This document shows positions 19,937 through 32,545 of a stretch of DNA of 64,000 nucleotides, one piece after another. Origin of the DNA: Microbacterium aoyamense (GTDB lineage Bacteria; Actinomycetota; Actinomycetes; Actinomycetales; Microbacteriaceae); NCBI RefSeq assembly GCF_023155855.1, contig NZ_JAKNUT010000007.1:124001-188000 (forward strand), given 5' to 3'. The stretch's first letter is position 1. Every line of letters begins with the position of its first letter. The translations under genes and the position numbers were made by a program. The notes under the pieces were generated by a model. The model made no database searches. It was given only the letters and a program-made list of their open reading frames with translations, and had not been told where the DNA came from.

Positions 19937-20428
19937 TCAGCGCAGGATCTCGACGAGGGCGATCCACGAGATGAGGATGCCCGCGACGATGGATGCGATG
20001 GCCCCGATCGCGAACGCGACCAGACCGCTCGGCATCCCGACCACGAGCAGCACACCGCCTGCGAGATACGCGAGGGGGGAGACGAACCCCAGCGCAGCCT
20101 TTCCGGCCTTCCACCGGTTGGCGGGATCGGCGTTGCCGTAGATGCGCTGCGTCGCGCGCCACTGGATGATCGCTGCTCCCACGGCCGCGAGGATGACACC
20201 TGCTCCGTATGCGAGCGGCGGGATGCCCGGAATCAACCCCAACGCGCACGCGACGATCGCGAGCACGAGCCCCGCGAGCCCCGCGGCCAGTCGCGAGGCG
20301 ACGGCGGGAGCCTTGACGATCTCGGCGATGTTGACGCTCGACGCGACGATTAGCAGACCGGCGAGGGCGGCGACGGCGCCCATGAGCGCCACGTTGAAGT
20401 CGTGCCAGCCTTCGAGGTATCCCTCCAT
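19937..20428 (-). CDS. Conserved integral membrane protein of unknown function
   Basis: 163 residues with five hydrophobic segments and no charged catalytic residues. It starts [14 protein letters not shown] and ends [13 protein letters not shown] recognise no family with confidence. TAGAGT (20435-20440) ends six bases before the ATG at 20428, indicating a leaderless mRNA and supporting the start. It is divergent from lysC and convergent with the EamA gene. Confidence 0.8.
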   Translation of the reverse strand: MEGYLEGWHDFNVALMGAVAALAGLLIVASSVNIAEIVKAPAVASRLAAGLAGLVLAIVACALGLIPGIPPLAYGAGVILAAVGAAIIQWRATQRIYGNADPANRWKAGKAALGFVSPLAYLAGGVLLVVGMPSGLVAFAIGAIASIVAGILISWIALVEILR

Positions 20429-20480
20429 GCGTGCACTCTAGCGAAGCCGTCACATGGCCTGTGGGTCATGAAGCGATCCG

Positions 20481-20486
20481 TAAGAT
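20481..20486 (+). promoter_or_regulatory. Probable -10 box of lysC
   Basis: TAAGAT about 50 bases upstream of the lysC GTG; no good -35 is visible. GGGGAG at 20523-20528 serves as ribosome site. Unlike most neighbours, lysC therefore has a leader of roughly 40 bases. I see no lysine riboswitch-like structure in it. Confidence 0.5.
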
Positions 20487-20535
20487 GATCCGGTGGGCGC
20501 GGCATCCGTGCGTCCGCAGTTCGGGGAGTTCCAAC

Positions 20536-21819
20536 GTGGCGTTGATCGTGCAGAAGTACGGCGGTTCGTCGGTCGCCGATGCCGAGAGCATCAAGCGGGT
20601 CGCGAAGCGCATCGTCGACACCCGTCGCGCCGGCCACGACGTCGTCGTCGCCGTGAGTGCGATGGGCGACACGACCGACGAGCTTCTCGACCTCGCGGGT
20701 CAGGTCGCGCCGATCCCCGCGCCGCGCGAGCTCGACATGCTCCTCTCGAGCGGCGAGCGCATCTCGATGGCGCTGCTCGCGATGGCGATCCACTCGATGG
20801 GCTTCGAGGCCCGTTCGTTCACGGGCAGCCAGGCGGGCATGATCACGGATGCCACGCACGGCGCCGCGCGCATCGTCGACGTCACCCCGGTCCGGCTGAA
20901 GGAGGCGCTCGACGAGGGCGCGATCGTCATCGTGGCCGGCTTCCAGGGCTTCAACCGAGACACCCGGGACATCACGACCCTCGGCCGCGGCGGCTCCGAC
21001 ACGACCGCTGTCGCGCTGGCGGCGGCACTGAACGCCGACGTCTGCGAGATCTACAGCGACGTCGACGGCATCTACACGGCCGACCCTCGCGTCGTGCCGA
21101 AGGCGCGCAAGCTCGACGTCGTCACGAGCGAGGAGATGCTCGAGCTCTCGGCGAACGGGGCGAAGGTGCTCTACATCCGCGCCGTCGAATACGCGCGCCG
21201 CCACGGCGTGCTGATCCAGGCGCGCTCGACGTTCTCATCGAGCGTCGGAACCTATGTGCTGGGCCCGGGGATGACGCTCCCCGACGGCGAAGGAGAAGAG
21301 ATGGAAGAGCCGATCGTCGCGGGAGTCGCGACCGACCTCACGCAGGCCAAGATCACGGTCATCGGTGTGCCCGACGTGCCGGGCAAGGCCGCCGAGATCT
21401 TCAAGGTCGTCGCGAAGTCCGGCGCCAACGTCGACATGATCGTGCAGAACGTGTCGATCGGAGCCACCGGCCGCGCCGACATCTCGTTCACCCTGCCCAA
21501 GACCGACGCGGCCGCGGCGCTCAAGGCGCTCGCGGGCGACCAGCCTGAGATCGGGTTCGAGAGCCTCGTGCACGACGACCAGATCGGAAAGCTCTCTGTC
21601 GTGGGAGCCGGCATGCGCACGCACTCGGGCGTCTCGGCGACGCTGTTCGAGGCGCTCAGCGTGTCGGGCATCAACATCGAGATGATCTCCACTTCCGAGA
21701 TCCGCATCTCGGTCGTCCTGCGCGGCGACGACCTCGCAGAAGCGGCGCGTCTCGTCCACACCGCCTACGGCCTCGACGGCGCCAGCGACGCCGTCGTCCA
21801 CGCCGGCACCGGCCGCTGA
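20536..21819 (+). CDS. lysC: Aspartate kinase (alpha subunit; encodes beta by internal start)
   Basis: 427 residues. The amino acid kinase domain starts [12 protein letters not shown] and contains [29 protein letters not shown] written across residues about 155-185. Two C-terminal ACT domains follow from residue about 260 ([18 protein letters not shown] and [19 protein letters not shown]). It phosphorylates aspartate, first step to Lys, Thr, Met and diaminopimelate, and is probably feedback inhibited. GTG at 20536 has GGGGAG upstream. An internal in-frame start makes the beta subunit. Confidence 0.96.
   Translation: MALIVQKYGGSSVADAESIKRVAKRIVDTRRAGHDVVVAVSAMGDTTDELLDLAGQVAPIPAPRELDMLLSSGERISMALLAMAIHSMGFEARSFTGSQAGMITDATHGAARIVDVTPVRLKEALDEGAIVIVAGFQGFNRDTRDITTLGRGGSDTTAVALAAALNADVCEIYSDVDGIYTADPRVVPKARKLDVVTSEEMLELSANGAKVLYIRAVEYARRHGVLIQARSTFSSSVGTYVLGPGMTLPDGEGEEMEEPIVAGVATDLTQAKITVIGVPDVPGKAAEIFKVVAKSGANVDMIVQNVSIGATGRADISFTLPKTDAAAALKALAGDQPEIGFESLVHDDQIGKLSVVGAGMRTHSGVSATLFEALSVSGINIEMISTSEIRISVVLRGDDLAEAARLVHTAYGLDGASDAVVHAGTGR
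21301..21819 (+). promoter_or_regulatory. lysC: Internal translation start for the LysC beta subunit
   Basis: An in-frame ATG at 21301 is preceded by AAGGAG at 21290-21295, a strong Shine-Dalgarno at proper spacing inside the lysC coding region. It gives a 172-residue product made of the two ACT domains. This is the alpha2-beta2 arrangement known for Corynebacterium and Bacillus aspartokinases. The start is seen directly; translation from it is inferred. Confidence 0.8.
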
Positions 21820-21890
21820 CGCTCGGCCACAGCCGGGACCCAGCCTCGACCACTAGCCTCGCGACACCGAGCGGGGGGAGAGTGGATGCC

Positions 21891-22511
21891 GTGACCGAGC
21901 AGACCGCACAGCCACGCTCCGGGCGGCCGCGCCGAAGGATCTGGCCGTGGATCGTCGGCGCTATCGCGGCCGCAGCGATCGCCGTGGGCCTCTTCGTCTT
22001 CCAGCCGTGGCTGCTGTTCGTCGACGTGCGCGTCGACGAGGCGATCCCCACGGCGACGGCTTCCGCCGATCCCGCGCCCGACGCCACCGCGAGTCCTGGC
22101 GCGGACCCGCAGGCGAGCACGACCGCGGCGCCGACTCCACCCGCCCCGACCGGACCGGTCGATCTGTCGACGGGGGTGTTCGTGAGTCACGAGCACGCGA
22201 CGACGGGCTCGGCGCGCGTCATCCAGCATCCCGACGGCACGCGGCAGCTGGCGCTCGAGAATCTCGACACGTCGAACGGACCCGACGTCCACGTGTGGCT
22301 GAGCGCCGGCCCGGTCATCGAGGGCTTCGACGGGTGGTTCACGGCCGGAGGCCACCCGGCGGTCGACCTGGGGCCGATCAAAGGCAATCAGGGGAACCAG
22401 CTCTACGACATCCCCGCCGACGTCGACCTCGCGGTCTTCCGAGCCGTGGACCTGTGGTGCGTGCAGTTCTCGGTGTCGTTCGGTGCCGCGGCGCTGAACC
22501 CGGTGGGCTGA
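21891..22511 (+). CDS. DM13 domain protein, membrane anchored
   Basis: 206 residues. A basic N-terminus is followed by one transmembrane helix (about residues 18-40), a Pro/Ala/Thr/Ser-rich linker (about 50-90) and an extracellular DM13 domain (STGVFVSHEHATTGSARVI to CVQFSVSFGAAALNPVG). DM13 is proposed to take part in electron transfer through a nearly invariant Cys, seen here as WCVQF. GTG at 21891 is chosen because GGGGGGAG lies ten bases upstream; a GTG at 21882 is too close to it. The gene separates lysC from asd. Confidence 0.82.
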   Translation: MTEQTAQPRSGRPRRRIWPWIVGAIAAAAIAVGLFVFQPWLLFVDVRVDEAIPTATASADPAPDATASPGADPQASTTAAPTPPAPTGPVDLSTGVFVSHEHATTGSARVIQHPDGTRQLALENLDTSNGPDVHVWLSAGPVIEGFDGWFTAGGHPAVDLGPIKGNQGNQLYDIPADVDLAVFRAVDLWCVQFSVSFGAAALNPVG

Positions 22512-23660
<1,149 letters not shown>

Positions 23661-23673
23661 CCCGAGGCATCCC

Positions 23674-24381
23674 GTGGTCGACTCCGCCGTCGTCCGCAAG
23701 TGGGTGCTCGATGCCAACGACGGGATCATCTCGACGACGGGTATCGTCCAGGGCTTCGCCGGAGCCGGCGCCAACGATGAGACGGTGCTGTTCGCCGCCA
23801 TGACGCTCATGATCACGGGCGGCCTCTCGTTGGCCGGCGCCGCGTATGCCGAGGCGGCGCAGGACCGCGCGGCCGAGCTCGCGATCATCGAGGAGGAGGA
23901 GCGCCAGCTCGCGCTGAGCCCCGATGAGGAACGCGCCGAGGTGCGCGACCACTACGTGCGGCGGGGCCTCGACCCGGAGCTCGCCGATCAGGTCGCCGAT
24001 CAGCTCATGAGGAGCGATCCGCTCGGCGCATCCCTCGAGGTCGAATACGGGATGCTGGAGGGCGCCGCCCCGGCGACGAAACCGTGGGGCGTGGCCTTCC
24101 GGGGCTTCTTCGCGTTCGTCTCGGGTGCGCTTCCGCTGACCGCAGCCGTCGTGTTCCTCCCCGATGACTGGCGGCTGCCGATCTCGCTCCTGGTGGTGAT
24201 CGTCTCACTCACCGTCACGGGACTCGTGTCGGCGCGAGCGGGGACGGGGCACCCCGTCAAGGCTGTCGCTCGCTCCATCACGATCGGCCTGTTCATCGCC
24301 GTCCTCGCGTACCTCGCGGGAAACATCTTCGAGGTGATCGACCAGTTCATCCCGCAGATCGACATCGACGGCGACGGCTGA
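23674..24381 (+). CDS. VIT1/CCC1-family iron/manganese transporter
   Basis: 235 residues. The family start KWVLDANDGIISTTGIVQGF is present, followed by a membrane segment with SLAGAAYAEAAQDRAAELAI, then a charged cytosolic stretch with many Glu residues (about 70-130) and three further hydrophobic segments. The family exports or sequesters Fe2+ or Mn2+. The GTG start is 13 bases after asd, so it may be co-transcribed; no strong ribosome site is seen. It ends IPQIDIDGDG. Confidence 0.87.
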   Translation: MVDSAVVRKWVLDANDGIISTTGIVQGFAGAGANDETVLFAAMTLMITGGLSLAGAAYAEAAQDRAAELAIIEEEERQLALSPDEERAEVRDHYVRRGLDPELADQVADQLMRSDPLGASLEVEYGMLEGAAPATKPWGVAFRGFFAFVSGALPLTAAVVFLPDDWRLPISLLVVIVSLTVTGLVSARAGTGHPVKAVARSITIGLFIAVLAYLAGNIFEVIDQFIPQIDIDGDG

Positions 24382-24425
24382 CACGTGGAATCCGGCGCAC
24401 CTGCCACGGCTTAGACTTGTCAGTT

Positions 24426-25898
24426 GTGAGTGAACCCGTCGACGTCGTGCTCATCGGCGGTGGCATCATGAGCGCCACCCTGGGCACCCTCCTTTCCGAA
24501 CTCCAGCCCGACTGGAAGATCGTCGTCTACGAGCGCCTGCACGATGTCGCGCTCGAGTCGTCGAACGCGTGGAACAACGCGGGCACGGGGCACGCGGCCC
24601 TGTGCGAGCTGAACTACATGCCCGAGGGCAAGGACGGCTCGGTCGACCCCGCGAAGGCGATCTCGATCAACGAGCAGTTCCAGCAGAGCCGGCAGTTCTG
24701 GTCGACGCTCATCGACGAAGGCGTGCTCGACGCTCCCTCGACCTTCATCAACTCGGCTCCGCACATGACGTTCGTGCAGGGCGAGAAGGATGTCGCGTAC
24801 CTCAAGAAGCGCTACGAAGCCCTCAAGCAGGAGCCCCTGTTCGCGGGCATCGAGTACTCCGAGGACTCCCGCGTCATCAACACGTGGGCGCCGCTTCTCA
24901 TGCAGAAGCGCCGCAAGGGCGAGCCGTTCGCGGCCACGCGCGTGCCCGCCGGCACCGACGTCGACTTCGGTGCGCTGACGCATCAGCTCTTCGACAACCT
25001 GCAGACCCGTGGAGTGCAGCTCGTCACGAACCGCGAGGTGCGCAGCATCCGTCGCCGCAAGGACGGCACGTGGCGACTCAACTGGCGCAACACGATCGGC
25101 CGCACGCCGGGTCACACCGATGCGAAGTTCGTCTTCGTCGGCGCGGGCGGATGGGCGCTCAAGCTCCTGCAGTCCTCGCGCATCCCCGAGATCTCGGGCT
25201 ACGGCGTGTTCCCGATCGGCGGTCAGTTCCTCAAGACGACCAATCCCGCCGTCGTCGCGCAGCACAAGGCCAAGGTCTACTCGCAGGCGTCGGTCGGCGC
25301 CCCGCCCATGTCGGTGCCGCACCTCGACACGCGCGTGGTCGACGGCGAGGCGTCGCTGCTCTTCGGCCCGTTCGCGACCTTCAGCCCGAAGTTCCTCAAG
25401 AACGGCTCGCTGTTCGACATCGTCTCGCAGGTGCGCTGGGGCAACCTCGGCCCGATGCTCAAGGTCGCGATCGACAATCCGTCGCTCATCACGTACCTCG
25501 TGGGCGAGCTGCTGAAGAACCATGCGAAGAAGGTCGACAGCCTCCGCACCTTCATGCCGACCGCGAAAGACGAGGACTGGGAGCTCATCCAGGCCGGCCA
25601 GCGCGCCCAGGTGATGAAGAAGGACCCCGAGAAGGGCGGCATCCTGCAGTTCGGCACCGAGGTCGTCACGGGATCCGACGGCTCGATCGCGGGCCTGCTC
25701 GGCGCATCGCCCGGTGCGTCCACGGCCGTGTCGATCATGCTCGGGCTGCTCAAGACATGCTTCCCCGACCAGATCGAGGGATGGCAGCCCCGCCTGCGCG
25801 AGCTCATCCCGAGCTACGGAGAGACCCTCAACACGCGCCCCGAGGTTGCCGAGGAGTCCCTCGCCGAGACGGCGGAGACGCTGGCCCTCACGGCCTGA
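24426..25898 (+). CDS. mqo: Malate:quinone oxidoreductase
   Basis: 490 residues from GTG 24426. FAD-binding [19 protein letters not shown] and the family pattern [20 protein letters not shown] with [14 protein letters not shown] are diagnostic. It is a peripheral membrane flavoprotein oxidising malate to oxaloacetate and passing electrons to menaquinone. TAGACT at 24412-24417 lies eight bases before the GTG, so the message may be leaderless. An in-frame TTG at 24417 overlaps that hexamer and is rejected as start. Confidence 0.95.
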   Translation: MSEPVDVVLIGGGIMSATLGTLLSELQPDWKIVVYERLHDVALESSNAWNNAGTGHAALCELNYMPEGKDGSVDPAKAISINEQFQQSRQFWSTLIDEGVLDAPSTFINSAPHMTFVQGEKDVAYLKKRYEALKQEPLFAGIEYSEDSRVINTWAPLLMQKRRKGEPFAATRVPAGTDVDFGALTHQLFDNLQTRGVQLVTNREVRSIRRRKDGTWRLNWRNTIGRTPGHTDAKFVFVGAGGWALKLLQSSRIPEISGYGVFPIGGQFLKTTNPAVVAQHKAKVYSQASVGAPPMSVPHLDTRVVDGEASLLFGPFATFSPKFLKNGSLFDIVSQVRWGNLGPMLKVAIDNPSLITYLVGELLKNHAKKVDSLRTFMPTAKDEDWELIQAGQRAQVMKKDPEKGGILQFGTEVVTGSDGSIAGLLGASPGASTAVSIMLGLLKTCFPDQIEGWQPRLRELIPSYGETLNTRPEVAEESLAETAETLALTA

Positions 25899-25923
25899 CG
25901 CATCCCGCCCCTACTCTGTACGC

Positions 25924-27870
25924 ATGGGGCGATGGATGCGCGGGGTGCTCGCCGCACTCGCGGTGGCGGTGTTCGTCGTGCTGTCGGTGGCCCCGGCATC
26001 CGCCGACGTCGACGACTTCTCGTACGACTCGTTCGAGGCCGACCACTGGCTGATCCGCGACGGCGGCGGACGCAGCGCGCTCTACACGACCGAGACCCTC
26101 GTCGCCCGGTTCCCGGATTTCGACCAGAACCGCGGCATCGTGCGCTGGTTGCCGCGCACCGACTCGGGGATCGACCTCGCGACGACCGTGACCTCGGTCA
26201 CCGGTGCGGACGGAGCATCCATCCCGTGGTGGACCGAGTCGGACGACGACTGGATCTACGTCCTCACGGGGAACGACGACTACGTGCGCGGCGTGCAGAC
26301 CTATGTCATCTCGTACACGATGCAGGACGTCGTGCTGCGCTACGACGACACGGACGCCGACGAGTTCTTCTGGGACACCGTCGGCACGGATCACGCGCAG
26401 CCGTTCGCGAGCGTGACCTCGCGCGTCCACGTCGCGGGCGGTGCGGCGGACGGCCGGCTCGACGGCCGGGCGTACTGCTACCGGGGCGCGGCAGGCTCGA
26501 CCGACCAGTGCGAGATCTCGCCGCCGACACCCGCCGCGTCGTGGCCGGACGCTGTGAACGCGTGGGCGTCGTCGAACGGATCGATGGATGCCGCGGCCGG
26601 GGCGGTCACGATCACCGCGGACGGGGGAGCGCTGGGACCCTACGAGGGCGTGACGCTCGCGATCGGCTTCGCGCAGGGGACGTTCGCCGCTCCGAGCCCG
26701 CCTCCGCCTCCGCCGTATCCGTGGTGGGAATGGATCGTGCCGGTCCTGGCGATCCTGTCGGGCATCGGCGGCCTGATCTTCGTGATCGTCATGAAGATCG
26801 TGCTCCGCCGCAACCCGGATCGCTCACCCGTGATCGTGCAGTACTCGCCGCCCGAGGACGAATCGCTCACGTTGTCGGCCGGTGTGCTCGACGTTCCCGA
26901 GCGTGCGCTCGCGGCGCATGTCGTCGACCTCGCGGTGCGGGACCGCCTCGAGATCCGGGCGTCCGGCGATCGTCACGAGCCGGGGGACTTCACTCTCGTG
27001 CTGAGTAACCGATCCGAGCTCGAACACGACGACAAGCGCGTCGTCGACACGCTGTTCGGCAAGTCCTCCGCTCCCGGCACCGAGGTCGATCTGGGTGCGT
27101 TCGCCCGCAAGCCCCCGACCCGCGCCGTCACCTACGTGCGTCGCATCGACGACTTCACGCTGCAGCGCGGCTACCGCGCGAAGCGGCCGGACGGGATCGA
27201 TCTCATCCGCGCCGCGTTCCAGTTCGGCGGCCTCGGCCTCGCGTTCGCGCTGTTCTTCTTCTCGAGCGAGGCGTTCTCGGTCCTGGACGACATCGGCCAG
27301 CTCGGGAATACGCTCTTCTTCCTCGCGATCGGCAGCGGCCTGTTCGCGGGGTTCATCCTTCCGATGTTCAGCCTCCCGACGACGGTGCTGACGCTCGCGG
27401 GCGGGATGCATCGCACCTACCTCGACGGCATCCGCGAGTATCTGAGCCTCGCCGAGGAGGACCGCCTGCGTGCCGCGCAGTCGCCGCAGACGGCGGATCT
27501 CGTCACGTCGGGCCGCCGCACGTACGGCGACGAGCCGAACGCGCCCGGCGCCGACGTCGTGAACCTGTACGAGCGGCTCCTGCCATACGCGGTGCTGTTC
27601 GGCATGGAGCGGCAGTGGATCGAGGTCATCCGCGCCGTGGCGCCGGCGGCGATCGTGGCTGCGCGCGTGTCCCTCTTCGACATCGTGGTGTCGGACTCGC
27701 TGTCGGATGCGTCGGGCTCGATCGGCCGACTCGCCGCGACGCCCGTCTCACGCGGCTCGTCGAGCTCGGGGGGCTCGTCGTCGAGCTCGGGGTGGTCGTT
27801 CTCGGGCGGGTCGTCGGGCGGGGGCTTCTCGGGCGGCGGAGGCGGCGGAGGCGGCTTCGGCGGACGCTGA
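25924..27870 (+). CDS. DUF2207 membrane protein with glycine-rich tail
   Basis: 648 residues. A signal peptide ([19 protein letters not shown] to ASADVDD) is followed by an extracellular beta-rich DUF2207 domain to residue about 255, a transmembrane helix near 265-290 after a proline run, a cytosolic region, two more membrane segments near 430-490, and a Ser/Gly-rich tail ending [14 protein letters not shown]. The family is common in actinobacteria but has no assigned function. TACTCT (25912-25917) ends six bases before the ATG, so the mRNA is likely leaderless. Confidence 0.85.
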   Translation: MGRWMRGVLAALAVAVFVVLSVAPASADVDDFSYDSFEADHWLIRDGGGRSALYTTETLVARFPDFDQNRGIVRWLPRTDSGIDLATTVTSVTGADGASIPWWTESDDDWIYVLTGNDDYVRGVQTYVISYTMQDVVLRYDDTDADEFFWDTVGTDHAQPFASVTSRVHVAGGAADGRLDGRAYCYRGAAGSTDQCEISPPTPAASWPDAVNAWASSNGSMDAAAGAVTITADGGALGPYEGVTLAIGFAQGTFAAPSPPPPPPYPWWEWIVPVLAILSGIGGLIFVIVMKIVLRRNPDRSPVIVQYSPPEDESLTLSAGVLDVPERALAAHVVDLAVRDRLEIRASGDRHEPGDFTLVLSNRSELEHDDKRVVDTLFGKSSAPGTEVDLGAFARKPPTRAVTYVRRIDDFTLQRGYRAKRPDGIDLIRAAFQFGGLGLAFALFFFSSEAFSVLDDIGQLGNTLFFLAIGSGLFAGFILPMFSLPTTVLTLAGGMHRTYLDGIREYLSLAEEDRLRAAQSPQTADLVTSGRRTYGDEPNAPGADVVNLYERLLPYAVLFGMERQWIEVIRAVAPAAIVAARVSLFDIVVSDSLSDASGSIGRLAATPVSRGSSSSGGSSSSSGWSFSGGSSGGGFSGGGGGGGGFGGR

Positions 27871-27891
27871 CGAACCGACTAATCTCGACAC

Positions 27892-28539
27892 GTGGCCAAG
27901 CTCTACTTCCGTTACGGCGCGATGAACTCGGGCAAGTCGACGTCGCTGCTGCAGGCCGCGTACAACTACGAGGAGCGCGGCCAGCGCGTGCTCATCGCCA
28001 AGCCCGAGATCGATACGAAGGACGCGGACAGGATCTCGAGCCGGCTCGGTATGACGCGACCGGTCGACTTCCTGATCAGGCCCGGGGACGACGTGCACGA
28101 GCTGTTCGCAGCGCACCGCTCCCGCATCAAGCACGAGGCGATCGAGGCTCTCGTGCCGTCCGAGACGGGGCGAGCGGCGGATGTCGCGTGTCTCCTCGTC
28201 GACGAGGCCCAGTTCCTCACGCGCGAGCAGGTCGACGACCTCCTGCGGATCGTCGTGCTCGACGGCATCCCGGTCCTCGCCTACGGCATCCGCACCGACT
28301 TCCGTACCGAGGCGTTCCCGGGTTCCCGGCGCCTCATGGAACTCGCCCACAGCCTCGAGGAGCTCAAGACGATCTGCCGCTGCGGGCGCAAGGCGCTGTT
28401 CAACGCCCGACTCGTCGGCGGTCGGTTCGTCTTCGACGGCGACCAGGTCGCGATCGACGAACTCTCCACCGACCGCGTGACCTACGAGTCGATGTGCGCG
28501 GAGTGCTATCTGCGCGAGTCGGGTGGACGCCTGGGCTGA
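27892..28539 (+). CDS. tdk: Thymidine kinase
   Basis: 215 residues, type II TK. The P-loop is GAMNSGKST (residues 9-17), Walker B is VACLLVDEAQFL, and zinc ligands appear as CRCGRKA near residue 163 and CAECYLRE near 204. It phosphorylates thymidine for salvage. TAATCT (27880-27885) ends six bases before the GTG, so a leaderless mRNA is likely. It lies 21 bases after the DUF2207 gene. Confidence 0.96.
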   Translation: MAKLYFRYGAMNSGKSTSLLQAAYNYEERGQRVLIAKPEIDTKDADRISSRLGMTRPVDFLIRPGDDVHELFAAHRSRIKHEAIEALVPSETGRAADVACLLVDEAQFLTREQVDDLLRIVVLDGIPVLAYGIRTDFRTEAFPGSRRLMELAHSLEELKTICRCGRKALFNARLVGGRFVFDGDQVAIDELSTDRVTYESMCAECYLRESGGRLG

Positions 28540-28565
28540 GCCGTCGCCCCTCGTAGACTCGTGTC

Positions 28566-29581
<1,016 letters not shown>

Positions 29582-29585
<4 letters not shown>

Positions 29586-30472
29586 GCGGGGCTGGTCGCC
29601 GGCTTGGGCTTCGAGCCCTTCGCCTTCTTCGCTCCGGTCTTCGCACCCGCCTTCGCCTTCGCGCGTCGCGGCGGCAGCGGGACGAGCATCGACGTCGTGC
29701 GCTTGTACTGCGCGTACGCGGGGTACTTCGACGACGAGATCGACTCCGTGAAGATCGTCGAACCGATGAAGAGGATCGTGAGAAGGATCGCGCCGATGAT
29801 GGTCCAGTTGAGCGCGCCGCCCCAGAATGCGAGACCGGATGCGACGGCGGCCGTCGCGCCGATGGCGTAGAACGCCCACCACTGGGCCTGCTCGAAGAAG
29901 AAGTTCGGATGGCGGCTCCACGAGAAGAGCCCCGCCGTGAGGAAGCCTTCGGCCGTGCCGGCGCGCTTGGCCCGGTGGAAGTCCCACTGCTGCTGGTCGG
30001 CGATGAACTCGCCGACCAGGAACGCCGCGAACAGGACGGCGAAGATCGCGTCCCACACGCCGAATGCAGCGGGGTTCTCCCACGCGATGAAGGCGGGCAG
30101 CGTGATGAGCACCAGGAGCGCGTTCTGGTACAGCACGATGAAGAGCAGGTTGAAGACCTGGAACTGCCACGGTTTCATCCGGCCGCGCAGGATCGCCCAC
30201 CGGTAGTCCTCCATGCCGGTGTAGCCGCCCTTGCGGGCGAAGTTGAACGTGAGGCGCGCCGCCCATGCCGTCACCAGCACGGCCATGACGATCAGGCGCG
30301 CGGGATCCTTCCCGTCCACGATGCCGGCGATCGCGAAGATCCAGACGTAGACGGCCGGCACGATCGACCAGATGCGATCGACCCACGACGTGTCCTTCGT
30401 GATGAGCGACGCGATCCAGCAGAAGGCGCAGGTCGCAGCGAAGACGAGGAGCACGAGGAGGAGGGGATCCAT
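29582..30472 (-). CDS. DUF1295 (steroid 5-alpha reductase-like) membrane protein
   Basis: 296 residues with about seven hydrophobic segments. The late motif LFSWSRHPNFFFEQAQWWAF is typical of DUF1295 and isoprenylcysteine methyltransferase-like reductases that use NADPH or SAM near the membrane. A Lys/Ala-rich tail follows (GAKTGAKKAKGSKPKPATS). Its substrate is unknown. TAGCCT (30479-30484) ends six bases before the ATG, giving a leaderless message. The LldR operators of the divergent gene lie 24-57 bases upstream and could influence it. Confidence 0.87.
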
Positions 30473-30488
30473 CCGATCAGGCTACTGG

Positions 30489-30529
30489 TTGAGTGTGGTC
30501 AGACCATGGGCTAATGTGGTCAGACCACA
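30489..30529 (+). promoter_or_regulatory. lldR-lldD promoter with two LldR-type operators
   Basis: -35 TTGAGT (30489-30494), a 17-base spacer and -10 TAATGT (30512-30517) form a complete promoter. Two exact copies of TGGTCAGACCA lie at 30496-30506 (in the spacer) and 30517-30527 (at the transcript start), centred 21 bases apart, two helical turns. The second extends to TGTGGTCAGACCACA. They fit the FadR-subfamily consensus TNGTNNNACNA, known for LldR of Corynebacterium. Repression by the adjacent regulator is inferred. Confidence 0.85.
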
Positions 30530-30539
30530 AAGGAGTCGC

Positions 30540-31244
30540 GTGAGCGAATCAACCCGCGCCTGGCGCACCGTGCTCGAGACGATCGAGGCCGACCTGCTCG
30601 ACGGCCGACTCGGTCCGGGCGATCGCCTGCCCTCCGAGCGCGACCTCTCGGCGTCGCTCGGCGTCGGCCGCTCGAGCGTGCGCGAAGCGCTGCGCGTCCT
30701 CGAGGTCATGGGTCTCATCCGCACGGGAACGGGCTCCGGTCCCAACGCCGGCGCGATCATCACCGCCACCCCGCAGGGGGGCCTGTCAGCCGTCCTGCGG
30801 CTCCAGGTCGCCGCCCACGGCTTTCCGCTCGACGACGTCGTCGCGACGCGCCTCGTGCTCGAAGCCGCCGTCGTCGAGGCGCTCGCCGGCGCTCCCGAGC
30901 CCGCGACGGGCGACGCCCGCGTCGTGCTCGAGGCCATGGAGCAGCAGGACCTCACTCCCGCCGAGTTCCTCGCCCTCGACGCGCAGCTGCATCTCGCGCT
31001 GGCCGAGGCATCCGGCAATCAGGTCATCGCCGCCACGATGACGGGCCTGCGCACCGCGATCGAGTCATACGTGCAGGCCGGCGCCGAGCGCATTCCGGCG
31101 TGGGATGCCACGGCCGCGCGCCTGCGTGCAGAGCACCGCGCGCTCCTCGAAGCCATCGACGCGCGCGACGCGACGCGCGCGCGCACACTCGTCCACGCCC
31201 ACATCACGGGCTACTACTCCGAAGCGGGCCTCGCCCGCACCTGA
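30540..31244 (+). CDS. lldR: GntR/FadR-family regulator, probable LldR
   Basis: 234 residues. An N-terminal winged helix ([39 protein letters not shown], residues 20-60) precedes a C-terminal FCD effector domain with metal-ligand-type residues ([14 protein letters not shown] and EHRALLEAI). It begins at GTG 30540 after AAGGAG. It overlaps its own operator-bearing promoter and precedes lldD by 20 bases, so it probably represses the operon until lactate is present. I infer the ligand from lldD. Confidence 0.88.
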   Translation: MSESTRAWRTVLETIEADLLDGRLGPGDRLPSERDLSASLGVGRSSVREALRVLEVMGLIRTGTGSGPNAGAIITATPQGGLSAVLRLQVAAHGFPLDDVVATRLVLEAAVVEALAGAPEPATGDARVVLEAMEQQDLTPAEFLALDAQLHLALAEASGNQVIAATMTGLRTAIESYVQAGAERIPAWDATAARLRAEHRALLEAIDARDATRARTLVHAHITGYYSEAGLART

Positions 31245-31264
31245 CGCCCGAGAAAGAAGCACTC

Positions 31265-32545
31265 ATGGTCCAGCGCCAACTCCCCAAGGTCGCAGAGCTC
31301 CTCGAGCTCATGCAGTTCAAGAAGCCCGAGCTCGACGGGCGCAAGCGCCGGCTCGACGCCGCACTCACGATCTACGACCTCCGCACGATCGCGAAGCGCC
31401 GCACGCCCAAGGCCGCCTTCGACTACACCGACGGCGCGGCCGAGGGGGAGCTGTCGCTCTCGCGGGCGCGTCAGGCCTTCGAGGACATCGAGTTCCACCC
31501 CGACATCCTGCGGCCCGCGGCCTCGGTCGACATGTCGACCGAGATCCTCGGCGGCCCGTCCGCGATGCCCTTCGGCATCGCACCGACCGGCTTCACGCGC
31601 CTCATGCAGACCGAGGGCGAGACGGCGGGTGCGGGTGCCGCCGGTGCCGCCGGCATCCCGTTCACGCTCTCGACGCTCGGCACGACGTCGATCGAAGACG
31701 TCAAGAAGGCGAACCCGCACGGGCGCAACTGGTTCCAGCTGTACGTCATGCGCGATCGCGACATCTCGTACGGCCTCGTCAAGCGCGCAGCCGCGGCGGG
31801 CTTCGACACGCTGCAGTTCACCGTCGACACCCCGGTCGCCGGTGCGCGCCTGCGCGACAAGCGCAACGGCTTCGCCATCCCGCCGCAGCTCACGGTGGGC
31901 ACGATCGTCAACGCGATCCCGCGCCCGTGGTGGTGGATCGACTTCCTCACGACGCCGAAGCTCGAGTTCGCGTCGCTTTCGACGACCGGGGGCACCGTCG
32001 GCGAGCTCCTCAACGCCGCGATGGACCCGACGATCAGCTTCGACGACCTCGAGATCATCCGCGAGCTGTGGCCCGGCAACATCGTCGTGAAGGGTGTGCA
32101 GAACGTCGAGGACTCGAAGAAGCTCGTCGACCTCGGCGTCGACGGGATCATCCTGTCCAACCACGGCGGCCGTCAGCTCGACCGCGCGCCGATCCCGTTC
32201 CACCTGCTGCCGAAGGTCGTGCGCGAAGTCGGGAAGGACGCCACGGTCATGATCGACACCGGCATCATGAACGGCGCCGACATCGTGGCATCCATCGCCC
32301 TCGGTGCGAAGTTCACCCTCATCGGCCGTGCGTACCTCTACGGGCTCATGGCCGGGGGGCGCCAGGGCGTCGACCGCACGATCGAGATCCTGCGCACCGA
32401 GATCGAGCGCACGATGAAGCTCCTGGGCGTCTCGTCGCTCGCCGAACTCGAACCGCGTCACGTGACGCAGCTCTCGCGCCTCGTGCCGGTGGGTCAGCCC
32501 GCGCCGGCCCGCGCCCCGCGCGCTCGCGCGGCCGCGAAGAGCTAA
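31265..32545 (+). CDS. lldD: L-lactate dehydrogenase (FMN, quinone-linked)
   Basis: 426 residues. An alpha-hydroxyacid dehydrogenase of the FMN barrel family: [17 protein letters not shown] near residue 57, [21 protein letters not shown], and the active-site segment [12 protein letters not shown] with its catalytic histidine and arginine. It oxidises L-lactate to pyruvate at the membrane. Linkage to LldR supports lactate over glycolate or mandelate. Ala/Arg-rich C-terminal extension. The ribosome site is weak (AGAAAG). The end overlaps the convergent HAD gene by four bases. Confidence 0.92.
   Translation: MVQRQLPKVAELLELMQFKKPELDGRKRRLDAALTIYDLRTIAKRRTPKAAFDYTDGAAEGELSLSRARQAFEDIEFHPDILRPAASVDMSTEILGGPSAMPFGIAPTGFTRLMQTEGETAGAGAAGAAGIPFTLSTLGTTSIEDVKKANPHGRNWFQLYVMRDRDISYGLVKRAAAAGFDTLQFTVDTPVAGARLRDKRNGFAIPPQLTVGTIVNAIPRPWWWIDFLTTPKLEFASLSTTGGTVGELLNAAMDPTISFDDLEIIRELWPGNIVVKGVQNVEDSKKLVDLGVDGIILSNHGGRQLDRAPIPFHLLPKVVREVGKDATVMIDTGIMNGADIVASIALGAKFTLIGRAYLYGLMAGGRQGVDRTIEILRTEIERTMKLLGVSSLAELEPRHVTQLSRLVPVGQPAPARAPRARAAAKS

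Noticed and set aside
20429..20535. Lysine riboswitch upstream of lysC
   Set aside because: The leader is only about 40 bases and lacks the multi-helix fold such a switch needs.
24417..24425. TTG start for mqo at 24417
   Set aside because: It overlaps the last base of the -10 hexamer, so it would not be in the transcript; GTG 24426 fits better.
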